A stretch of DNA of 48,729 bases from assembly GCA_902464635.1 (NCBI GenBank), contig CABQKC010000016.1:1-48729 (forward strand). Reading direction: 5' to 3'. This DNA is from an uncultured Caryophanales bacterium (GTDB taxonomy: Bacteria; Bacillota_I; Bacilli_A; RFN20; CAG-826). A program made the translations under genes and the position numbers. The notes under the pieces are model-generated. The model saw only the letters and a program-made list of their open reading frames with translations. It was not told the DNA's origin and did not search any database. Position 1 is the stretch's first letter. The number at the start of each line of letters is the position of its first letter. This document shows, piece by piece, positions 25,396 through 33,198 of this stretch.

Positions 25396-27990
25396 ATGAA
25401 AAAACTAACAGGAAGCCAAATTAGACAGACTTGGATCAAATTCTTTGAAAGCAAGGGACATAAATATATGAAAGGTGTCTCCTTGATTCCTCAAGGCGAC
25501 AAATCATTGCTTTGGGTAAACGCAGGTGTTACTGGACTAAAGAAATATTTCGATGGTAGCGAAATTCCACCATGCAGAAGAATCGTAAATGTCCAGAAAT
25601 CTATCCGTACAAATGATATAGAAAATGTCGGGCATACTGCTAGACACCATACATTTTTTGAAATGCTTGGTAATTTCTCTATCGGTGATTATTTTAGAAA
25701 AGAAGTAATTGAATGGGCTTATGAAATACTTACTTCACCAAAATGGTTCGATTTAGATAAAGATAAGATTTATGTTACCTATAATCCAACCGATTTAGAA
25801 ACATTTGAATTATGGCAAAAGCAAGGGGTTGATAAATCTCACCTTATCCCATTAGAAGGCAATTATTGGCAAATCGGAGAAGGGCCATGCGGACCAAATA
25901 CTGAAGTTTTCTTTGATAGAGGCGAGAAATATGATCCAGAACATTTAGGTGACAAATTGCTCCGTGATGATTTAGAAAACGATAGATATATTGAGATTTG
26001 GGGAATTGTCTTCTCTCAGTTTAATGCAGTCAATGGAGTTCCTAGGAGTCAATATAAAGAACTTCCATCCAAGAATATCGATACAGGTTCAGGACTAGAA
26101 AGATTAGCCTGCATCATGCAAGGCACTGAGACTAATTTCGAAACCGATTTATTTACTCCAATAATCAATGCTACCGCAAGTATTTGCCATAAACCATATG
26201 AAGGCGAATATTTAATGCCATATAGAGTTATAGCAGATCATGCTCGATGCCTTACTTTTGCCTTGAGCGATGGGGCTATTTTCTCTAATGAAGGTAGGGG
26301 ATATGTATTGCGCCGTATCATTAGAAGGGCCATGAGATATGGGCAAAAACTAGGCATTAATGAACCTTTCATGTATAAGCTTGTTGATGTAGTTGTTTCT
26401 TCTTATAAAGATTTCTATCCTGAATTAGAAGATAAGAAAGAAATGGTTGCTAAGTTAATAAAAGGTGAAGAAGAAAAGTTCATCAAGACCTTGTCTGAAG
26501 GTGAAACTCTCCTATATAAATTCATTGAAGGAAAGAAAGAATTAGACGCCGAATCTAGCTTCAAATTATATGATACATATGGATTCCCGATTGACTTAAC
26601 AAAGGAAATTTGCCTTGAAAAGGGAGTCAAGGTCGATATCGATGGGTTTGATAAACTCATGGAAGAACAAAAAGAAAGAGCAAGGAAAGCTAGGGGAGAG
26701 ATTTCTTCTTTCCATAAGCAATCAAAAGACTTGCTCCAATTCAGGGAAACTTCTACATTTAATTATGAAAAAACTAGCCTCGTATCGAAAGTAAATGGTT
26801 TATTTAAAGAAGGGGTCAAAGTTGATTCTATTGTAGATGAAGGCGATGTTACATTCGTCGAAACTCCTTTCTATGCTGAATCAGGCGGACAAGTTAGCGA
26901 TACCGGTAATATTTTCTCCTCTAGCTTTGAAGCTAAAGTCGTTTCAGTTTCAAAAACTCCATCAGGAGCCCATTTGCATCACATCAAAGTTATAAATGGA
27001 AGTGTCAAAGTTGGTGATGAACTAACTTTATCTATCGATGTAGATAGAAGGCATTTAATCGAAAGAAATCACTCTGCAACTCACTTATTGCATGCCGCGA
27101 TTTGCGAAGTCTTAAATGAACACGTTGACCAAAAAGGTTCTTATGTTGATGAAAATTACCTTCGTTTTGATTTTGCCTTTAATGAAAAACTTGAAGAAAG
27201 TAAATTGAAGGAAATCGAGGCATTAGTCAATTCCAAAATCGAAGAAGGAATCGAAGAAAAGACTCTTATCCTCCCAATAGAAGAAGCTAGCAAATTAGGC
27301 GCTGAGATGGAATTTGAGGAGAAATATGGAGATAAGGTTAGAGTTGTTACCTTCTCTTCTTTCTCAAAGGAATTCTGTGGTGGAACACATGTTAAAAATA
27401 CCGCTGACATCGGCTTATTCGTTATTGAAAGCGAAGGCGCTTCTAGTAGCGGAGTAAGAAGAATCCAAGCCTATACTTCTAAATCTGCTTTCTCATATTT
27501 ATTGGCTAAGAAAGAATTGCTATCCAAGATTGAAAATTCTTTAGGAAATATTGCTGATAAAGATATCGAAAATAAGGTTAATTCCTTACTTAATGACAAC
27601 TCTTCCTTGATGAAAGAAAACAATTCCCTTAAGGATAAATTGTCTTCATTAAAGGCAAAAAGCCTTGATTCTAATTGGAGTGAAGTTAATGGAACCATGT
27701 TGTTCTCCAAAGTTATCGAAGGAGAAAGGAATGATTTGTTGACTTTAGGCGATAACTTAAAGGGAAAATATCCAAATTACGTTATTGTTCTTGCTTCTTC
27801 AAGTAAGCCAAAAGGAGCCTTGGTAATATTTGCTAAAGGCAAGCTTGGTGCAAATAAGGTCATGAAATCAATTGCCCCAATTCTAGCTGGAAATGGTGGT
27901 GGAAAAGAAGAGATGGCTTCAGGTTCGGTTTCTGATTTATCTAGATTCGATGAGGCTATTTCCAAAGTTAAGGAGCTTATCAATGAATAA
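25396..27990 (+). CDS. alaS: Alanine--tRNA ligase
   Basis: 864 residues, normal length. Class II core: HHTFFEMLGNFSIGDYF (motif 1/2 area, near residue 75), DTGSGLERLACIMQ (motif 3). The editing domain shows HSATHLLH, and FCGGTHV supplies the other zinc/editing ligands. A C-Ala domain is present, ending in GNGGGKEEMASGS. I place the start at 25396 (MKKLTGSQIRQTW, with GGAG at 25384-25387); an earlier in-frame start would lie in the T-box terminator. It overlaps ruvX by eight bases. Expression should depend on uncharged tRNA-Ala through the T-box. Confidence 0.98.
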   Translation: MKKLTGSQIRQTWIKFFESKGHKYMKGVSLIPQGDKSLLWVNAGVTGLKKYFDGSEIPPCRRIVNVQKSIRTNDIENVGHTARHHTFFEMLGNFSIGDYFRKEVIEWAYEILTSPKWFDLDKDKIYVTYNPTDLETFELWQKQGVDKSHLIPLEGNYWQIGEGPCGPNTEVFFDRGEKYDPEHLGDKLLRDDLENDRYIEIWGIVFSQFNAVNGVPRSQYKELPSKNIDTGSGLERLACIMQGTETNFETDLFTPIINATASICHKPYEGEYLMPYRVIADHARCLTFALSDGAIFSNEGRGYVLRRIIRRAMRYGQKLGINEPFMYKLVDVVVSSYKDFYPELEDKKEMVAKLIKGEEEKFIKTLSEGETLLYKFIEGKKELDAESSFKLYDTYGFPIDLTKEICLEKGVKVDIDGFDKLMEEQKERARKARGEISSFHKQSKDLLQFRETSTFNYEKTSLVSKVNGLFKEGVKVDSIVDEGDVTFVETPFYAESGGQVSDTGNIFSSSFEAKVVSVSKTPSGAHLHHIKVINGSVKVGDELTLSIDVDRRHLIERNHSATHLLHAAICEVLNEHVDQKGSYVDENYLRFDFAFNEKLEESKLKEIEALVNSKIEEGIEEKTLILPIEEASKLGAEMEFEEKYGDKVRVVTFSSFSKEFCGGTHVKNTADIGLFVIESEGASSSGVRRIQAYTSKSAFSYLLAKKELLSKIENSLGNIADKDIENKVNSLLNDNSSLMKENNSLKDKLSSLKAKSLDSNWSEVNGTMLFSKVIEGERNDLLTLGDNLKGKYPNYVIVLASSSKPKGALVIFAKGKLGANKVMKSIAPILAGNGGGKEEMASGSVSDLSRFDEAISKVKELINE

Positions 27991-28417
27991 GGTTCTAGGA
28001 CTTGATTTGGGTACTAGAACGCTAGGTATTGCTATTTCTGATGTCTTGGGTATTGCTCATGGCTATGAAGAATTTAGGTTCCTAGAAGGAGCCTATAAAC
28101 AAGCCATTAAAAGAGTACTTGAAGTTTGCGAAAAAGAAAAAGTAACCGAAATTGCCCTTGGCTATCCACTTAATATGGATGGAAGCGAAGGCGAAAAGGC
28201 TTTATCTAGTAAAAGATTCAAGAATAGTTTGCTTGAAGCAAATCCAAATCTTAAAATTAGTTTGGTCGACGAAAGAATGACAACGATAATTGCGACCAAA
28301 AGATTGCTTGAAGCCGATTTGAGTAGGAACAAAAGGCATAAGGTAATTGACAAGCAAGCTGCTGTTGTCATCCTTGAATCTTATTTACAAAGAAAGGAAT
28401 TTGAAAACAATGCTTGA
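27983..28417 (+). CDS. ruvX: Putative pre-16S rRNA nuclease / Holliday junction resolvase homologue YqgF
   Basis: 144 residues with the RNase H-like fold: GLDLGTRTLGIAISD at residues 6-20 (first catalytic Asp), ALGYPLNMDGSEG, LVDERMTT near 95, and KQAAVVILESYL near the end with the last conserved acidic/helix region (DKQAA). YqgF proteins mature the 16S 5' end. The start at 27983 lies inside the alaS end. B. subtilis has a small gene (ireB/yrzL) between alaS and this one, absent here. Confidence 0.93.
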   Translation: MNKVLGLDLGTRTLGIAISDVLGIAHGYEEFRFLEGAYKQAIKRVLEVCEKEKVTEIALGYPLNMDGSEGEKALSSKRFKNSLLEANPNLKISLVDERMTTIIATKRLLEADLSRNKRHKVIDKQAAVVILESYLQRKEFENNA

Positions 28418-28679
28418 GCCAATTAATGACGATGATATCGTTATAACTGACGAAAATGGCAATGAACAATTATGCAAGATATTGTTCTATTTCCATAATG
28501 ACAATAGAAATAAGGATTATTATTTCATCTTTAAGCAAGAAGATCCTGATTCTGTCATAGTTTTATCTAGTGAAGACGGAAATAGTTTCCAAGAATGTAG
28601 CGACGAAGAATTCGAGGAAGCACAGGAAGTATTTGAAGCTTATAATGAAGATCCAAAGATACAACAGGCAAAGAATTAA
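28410..28679 (+). CDS. DUF1292 family protein (YrzB-like)
   Basis: 89 acidic residues. DDDIVITDENGNEQLCKILFYF and the SEDGNSFQECSDEEFEEAQEVFEAY pattern are typical of DUF1292. Conserved position after the YqgF gene across Bacilli supports the call. The start overlaps the ruvX stop by eight bases (AAAGGAATTTGAAAACAATG). No function is known. Confidence 0.9.
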   Translation: MLEPINDDDIVITDENGNEQLCKILFYFHNDNRNKDYYFIFKQEDPDSVIVLSSEDGNSFQECSDEEFEEAQEVFEAYNEDPKIQQAKN

Positions 28680-28687
28680 AACTTATC

Positions 28688-28716
28688 TTGTTAGTAGTAA
28701 TGGTAAATAATATAAT
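28688..28716 (+). promoter_or_regulatory. greA promoter
   Basis: TTGTTA (28688-28693), a 17-base spacer and TATAAT (28711-28716) form a near-consensus sigma-A promoter, followed by the AAGGAAG ribosome binding site. Confidence 0.8.
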
Positions 28717-28740
28717 TTGCTAGGCATAGAAGGAAGAAAT

Positions 28741-29217
28741 ATGGCAAACAAGAAAATAACACTTACAAAAGAAGCTAGAGAAGAATTAAATCAAGAATAT
28801 CGTCATTTGATTGACGTCGAACGTCCTGATGTTATTGAAAAACTTCAATTAGCAAGATCTCAAGGCGACCTTTCCGAAAACGCTGACTATGACGCAGCTA
28901 GAGATAGGCAATCCCAAATCGAAGCTAGAATCACCGAATTAGAAAGAATATTCCAAAATTCAGTCGATGCTGACGAATCAGTAGTTTCTGATAAAGTTGG
29001 TATTGGTTCAATCGTTGAATTCAAGAATGTTTCCGATAATGAATCCAATAGGATCAAGATCATTGGTAATATTGGTGCTGATCCAATGGCTGAAACCCCA
29101 ACAGTCTCCAATGAATCCCCATTAGGAAGAGCTTTATTAGGACATAATGTCGGTGATAAGGTATCTATTGCTTGCGAAGAACCTTACATTGTTGAAATCA
29201 CTGATATTTCTAAATAA
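28741..29217 (+). CDS. greA: Transcription elongation factor GreA
   Basis: 158 residues. Rescues backtracked RNA polymerase by stimulating transcript cleavage. An N-terminal coiled coil (residues 8-75) carries the conserved RSQGDLSENADYDAARDRQ tip region with its acidic pair. The C-terminal domain has SPLGRALLGHNVGDKVSI. The ATG at 28741 has AAGGAAG directly upstream; the in-frame alternative at 28717 lies at the expected transcription start. Confidence 0.97.
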   Translation: MANKKITLTKEAREELNQEYRHLIDVERPDVIEKLQLARSQGDLSENADYDAARDRQSQIEARITELERIFQNSVDADESVVSDKVGIGSIVEFKNVSDNESNRIKIIGNIGADPMAETPTVSNESPLGRALLGHNVGDKVSIACEEPYIVEITDISK

Positions 29218-29241
29218 TTTTTGTACCCTTTTCTAACATTG

Positions 29242-29271
29242 ACCTCCTACTTAATAGTAAGGAGGTTTTTT
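29242..29271 (+). terminator. greA terminator that contains the comEA ribosome binding site
   Basis: ACCTCCTACT (29242-29251) pairs with AGTAAGGAGGT (29256-29266), one bulged A, loop TAAT, followed by a T6 run to 29271. The 3' arm AAGGAGG (29259-29265) is also the Shine-Dalgarno of comEA, nine bases from its ATG. No separate comEA promoter is visible in 29218-29274. Confidence 0.75.
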
Positions 29272-29274
29272 ATT

Positions 29275-29814
29275 ATGAAGACAATCATAATAATTGTATG
29301 TATGGCCATGGTAGGGTTAGTGGCCTTTGGTTTTACTAGCAAAATAATGGATGGGGAGATTATTGATCAAGCCGTGACTTCATCTATGAATGCCAATATG
29401 ATAACTTTAACTATTTCAGGAGAAGTAGTTAGGCCTGGCTCTTATGTTTTAAAAGAAGGGTCTACTTTAAATGATTTAGTTTTAGCCGCGTCTGGACTAA
29501 CCGGGAATGCCGATTTACTCGCATTTAATTTGGATTATGTATTAAAGGATAAGGAATATTATATTGCTCCGGTTTACGATAATAGCAATACGTGTTCAGA
29601 TAAACCAATCGAAAAGACTAATATTAATTTAGATGATGCTTCTACAATGCAAAAGATTGCAGGATTTTCAAAGACTGTTTCTGAAGCAATTGTTGCCTAT
29701 AGAAGTGCAAATCCTTTCAAGGCGATTGAAGAGATAAAGGATGTTACAGGCATCGGCCCTGCAACATATACTTCTACTAGGAACAAAATTACCATCCGCT
29801 CCAGTGGGGTTTAA
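29275..29814 (+). CDS. comEA: Competence protein ComEA
   Basis: 179 residues; a membrane-anchored DNA receptor of natural transformation. One N-terminal helix (residues 2-22) anchors it outside. An SLBB-like domain follows (ITLTISGEVVRPGSYVL and SGLTGNADLLAFNLDYVLKDKEYYIAPV). The C-terminal helix-hairpin-helix DNA-binding pair begins at NLDDASTMQKIAGFSK, with the second hairpin at IKDVTGIGPATY. The family order is canonical. The ATG at 29275 is chosen over the upstream TTG because of the strong AAGGAGG. comEC starts five bases after its stop. ComEB is absent, as in many genomes. Confidence 0.93.
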   Translation: MKTIIIIVCMAMVGLVAFGFTSKIMDGEIIDQAVTSSMNANMITLTISGEVVRPGSYVLKEGSTLNDLVLAASGLTGNADLLAFNLDYVLKDKEYYIAPVYDNSNTCSDKPIEKTNINLDDASTMQKIAGFSKTVSEAIVAYRSANPFKAIEEIKDVTGIGPATYTSTRNKITIRSSGV

Positions 29815-29818
29815 TATT

Positions 29819-31838
29819 ATGAAGGCCCTGTTCCTGCTTCTTGGGCTTTCATGTGGATGTTACCTTGGATTTTATATAAAGTCCTTAACATCCATCTACA
29901 TAGGCTTATTAAGCCTCATAATTTGCCTTTTTTCTTTGTTTAAGAAGCAGGGTGGATATTTTATAGTTCCTTTTTCTATAGGATTGATTTTAAACATTGT
30001 TTGCTTAGAACCATCTTTAGGGAAGGGGACATTTTCCTTATTTGTAATACAAAGAAAGGAAAATTATGTAATATGTAGTAATTTCCTGCATAGATTCATT
30101 GTTTATGATAAAGAAAATGCTTTTGAAGTAGGAGACTTTCTAAAGGTAAACGGGAATATAAAAGAATTGCTTATAACTGAATATGAAAGCAAATTCTCTT
30201 TTAAAGAATATCTAAGATCCTATGGGGTTAGAAACGAATTGGATATAAATTCATTTGATTATCTAATTAAGAATCCAATAAGAATAAAGCATATAGAAGA
30301 TATCTTTTTATCTAATTTCGGTGGGAATGAAAAAGCATTGATTTCAAGCTTGCTTTTTTCAAGAAAAGATTATGAAAATGAATTGATTAAATCTTTTTCT
30401 TCTTTGACAATTCTATATTTAGCTTCAACATCAGGAATGCTATTCTCCTTTGGAATCAAATGCTTTAGGAATATTGCATCTAGATTTGAAAATGAAAAAA
30501 CAGAAGAAATCTTGGTTTTAGTATTCGCATCAATTCTTTTTGTTTTTAGCAAAAGCAAAATTGGTTGTTTGAGGGTTGTGTTGTTATTGTTCTTACGTTT
30601 TGCATGCAAAAAAGAAAGGATATAAACTAAATTATTTAGAACAAATTAGCATTGTTGGACTTCTAATTGCTTTAATTGATTTCCATAATGTTTTGCAAGT
30701 TGGATATATAATTGGCTTTGGACTTTCTATCTCAATTTTTATATTTAGGCCGATAGTTACAAAATATAAAAGAATATCTAAAGCGTTACTTCTATTTTGT
30801 TATATAAGAATATTTTTATTTCCTTTTCAATTGTCATTTAGCAATGGTGAATATCATCTATTTTCGTTTATATTCTTCTATTGCCTATATCCTTTTATTT
30901 TGACTATCTATATTCTTGGGATTTTCTCTTTATTTCTTTTTCCTTTAATAACTCCTATAAAAGGAATTACATCGGTAATAAAAACTATGTTAGAGGCGTT
31001 TAAGAAAGCTGATTTTTGTTTGAATTTCTTGCCTATTTCAAAAGGAGAAATTGTTATATTTTTTATTGTTTTTAGCATTGTCTTAATATTAATAGATTTG
31101 AAAGAGCATTTAATAAAAACAACTATTTTAGCAACTTATTTATTTTCTATAATATTTTCTTATATACCTACGATTAATTTGATATCAAGAGAAGTTTCGT
31201 TTATAAATGTCGGACAAGGAGATTCAATAATAATAAGGGACAAAAACAAAACTGTAATGATTGATACAGGCGGTAATCTTAGTTTCGATATGGCTAAAGA
31301 TGTCTTGATTCCATATTTAAGGAAAAAGAGGATTTACAAGATAGATGCCTTAATCTTGACCCATGGCGATTTCGATCATGATGGGGCGAAAGAATCCTTG
31401 ATAAAGCAATTCAATGTAAAAGAAGTCTTTGATAAAAAAGAACAATTTCCTTATTCAATTGGCTCTATAAGATTAGAGAATTTTAATAAATATAATCTTG
31501 AAGGAGAGAATGAGTCTTCCTTGGCGCTTTATTGCGAATTCATCAATAAGAAATGGCTTTTCATGGGAGACTGTCCTAAAGAAGTAGAACTTAATATCAT
31601 TAGAGATCATCCTGACTTAGATTGTGATATTTTAAAAGCAGGGCATCATGGATCAAAAACATCTAGCTGTGCAGAATTTCTAGATAAAGTTACCCCTAGC
31701 GAAGCAATAATTAGCTGCGGTGCTAAAAATAAATATGGACATCCTAATAAAGAAGTTATTGAAAGATTAAGCGAAAGAGGGATAAAGATAAGAAGAACAG
31801 ACAAAGAAGGCACTATTTCCTATTTTGAGTTTGGTTAA
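29819..31838 (+). pseudogene. comEC: comEC, split by a frameshift at an A6 tract
   Basis: ComEC forms the membrane channel that takes up single-stranded DNA. The 5' part (29819-30625, 268 residues) covers the N-terminal helices, the soluble OB-like domain and the start of the Competence domain. It then stops shortly after the A6 tract at 30608-30613. The 3' part, in the +1 frame, continues without a gap (KKKGYKLNYLEQISIV) through the remaining membrane helices to an intact metallo-beta-lactamase domain: FINVGQGDSI, LTHGDFDHDG, LKAGHHGSKT, KYGHPN. Removing one A restores about 672 residues. It could be a true mutation, a phase-variable tract, or a sequencing or assembly error. The lack of any other damage suggests it is recent or artefactual. 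Confidence 0.85.
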
Positions 31839-31843
31839 TTTAG

Positions 31844-31849
31844 TATAAT
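31844..31849 (+). promoter_or_regulatory. -10 element ten bases before holA
   Basis: TATAAT at 31844-31849, just after the comEC stop, with only ten bases to the holA ATG and no Shine-Dalgarno. The -35 is weak. Confidence 0.4.
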
Positions 31850-31859
31850 ATCTTTCGAG

Positions 31860-32831
31860 ATGGTAATACTTTATTATTCAACAGATGCCCAAATGGCCTA
31901 TAGCATGGGCAAAAAGCATGCACATAAGCTTGAACCAAAAAGGAATGAGTTCAATTTTGTCTCCCTTAATATGGCGGTAACTACCTTAAATACGCTTTAT
32001 GAAGAATGTGAGATGATTCCCTTGGGTTTTGAAAGCAAGACCATTTTGGCTGATGGTTGCTACTTTTTTGCAAAAACAAAGACTAAACCTAAGCTTTTGC
32101 CAGATGATAGTTATGACAAGATGTCTTCTTATTTATCTAATCCAAACATGCAGGTTAATCTTATTTTTACTTGTCAGGCTGAAAAGATAGACGAAAAGAA
32201 TCCTTTAGTTTCCCTAATCAAAAAAGTAGGGGTCATTAAAGAAGTTACCTTGCCAAAACCAAACGAATATCAAGCCTATATGGAAAGATATTTCTCTTCT
32301 AGAGGCTGTTCGATTGCTAATGATGCTGCCAATGAATTAATTAATAGAGTTGGCTCTGATTATGGCCGCTTCATGCAAGAAATCGATAAATTAGCATCTT
32401 ATGCAAACGGAGAGCAAATTAGCCTTGCCAATGTGGAAAAGCTAGTGGCTGGAAAAGACGAAGACGATGTTTTCGCTTTATCAAACGCCTTGATTAGAGG
32501 CGATATAAAGAAATCGATTACTATTTATAGACAATTAAAACTCACTTCAATAGATGAAGTACCGCTTATCGGTATGCTTGCTTCCCAATTCCGTTTTATG
32601 GATATGGTTAGTTTCCTTGATAATAGGGGACTTGATTCGAATGCAACTGCAAGGGAACTAAAAGCCTCACCTTATAGAGTCGAGATTACTTTAAGGAATT
32701 TATATAGGGCAAAAAAAGGCGATGTAGCCAGAGTTATAGAAATGCTTTACCAAGCTGATAAGGATATTCTTAGTGGACGTTGTAGTGGCCCATATGCCTT
32801 TGAAAGATTCCTTGCCAACTATAAAGGATAA
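31860..32831 (+). CDS. holA: DNA polymerase III subunit delta
   Basis: 323 residues, the clamp-loader delta subunit that opens the sliding clamp. The N-terminal VILYYSTDAQMAYSMGKK, the central LPKPNEYQAYMERYFSSRGCSI and the later LINRVGSDYGRFMQEIDKLASYA match the HolA pattern. VEKLVAGKDEDDVFALSNALIRGD is the conserved lid/linker region, and the C-terminal collar domain follows. The position after comEC and before rpsT is conserved in Bacilli. It has no ribosome binding site. Confidence 0.93.
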   Translation: MVILYYSTDAQMAYSMGKKHAHKLEPKRNEFNFVSLNMAVTTLNTLYEECEMIPLGFESKTILADGCYFFAKTKTKPKLLPDDSYDKMSSYLSNPNMQVNLIFTCQAEKIDEKNPLVSLIKKVGVIKEVTLPKPNEYQAYMERYFSSRGCSIANDAANELINRVGSDYGRFMQEIDKLASYANGEQISLANVEKLVAGKDEDDVFALSNALIRGDIKKSITIYRQLKLTSIDEVPLIGMLASQFRFMDMVSFLDNRGLDSNATARELKASPYRVEITLRNLYRAKKGDVARVIEMLYQADKDILSGRCSGPYAFERFLANYKG

Positions 32832-32836
32832 ACAAA

Positions 32837-32856
32837 AAACCGCCAAACGGCGGTTT
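32837..32856 (-). terminator. Terminator of rpsT
   Basis: AAACCGCC and GGCGGTTT form a perfect 8-bp stem with a four-base loop. On the minus strand the stem runs into a T6 run, so it ends rpsT. On the plus strand the tail is only TTTAAT, so it is weaker for holA, although it may work in both directions. Confidence 0.85.
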
Positions 32857-32873
32857 AATCTGCAATTCAAATA

Positions 32874-33137
32874 TTACTTTAAATTAGCGACAACTTCTTG
32901 TAAGTGGGCCTTTTTGCGATCAGCATTGTTTTTGGCAATGATTCCGTCTTGGGCGACTTTATCAAGAATTGACATGGCTTCGGCTAAAGCTTTGACTGCT
33001 TCTTCCTTTTTGCCTTCGGCTGCTAAGGTTTCAACTTTTTTGATGGCAGTGCGGGCTTTGGATTTGGCGGCAGCATTGCGTTGACGAGCTAATTCATTGG
33101 TTTGATCGCGTTTGATTTGTGATTTAATGTTTGGCAT
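32874..33137 (-). CDS. rpsT: 30S ribosomal protein S20
   Basis: 87 residues, normal length, basic and helical. MPNIKSQIKRDQTNELARQRNAAAKSKARTAIKK is the typical S20 N-terminal helix, and the C-terminus contains LDKVAQDGIIAKNNADRKKAHL. It binds 16S rRNA early in small-subunit assembly. The AGAAGGAT ribosome binding site is eight bases upstream. It faces holA across a shared hairpin. The 61 bases to the upstream ligase gene contain a small TAGCC/GGCTA hairpin (33174-33187) without a T run. Confidence 0.97.
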   Translation of the reverse strand: MPNIKSQIKRDQTNELARQRNAAAKSKARTAIKKVETLAAEGKKEEAVKALAEAMSILDKVAQDGIIAKNNADRKKAHLQEVVANLK

Positions 33138-33198
33138 TTGTCTAATCCTTCTATTACTAAGCGGGTTTAATATTAGCCTTTAGGCTAGAAGAAGGCAA

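Noticed and set aside
30607..30614. A AAA AAG-type slippery sequence in comEC as programmed -1 frameshifting
   Set aside because: The downstream part lies in the +1 frame relative to the upstream part. A -1 slip at this heptamer leads to the wrong frame, so the classic mechanism does not fit.
33174..33187. TAGCC/GGCTA hairpin between the acyl ligase and rpsT
   Set aside because: It is short and has no T run on the minus strand, so I do not call it a terminator.
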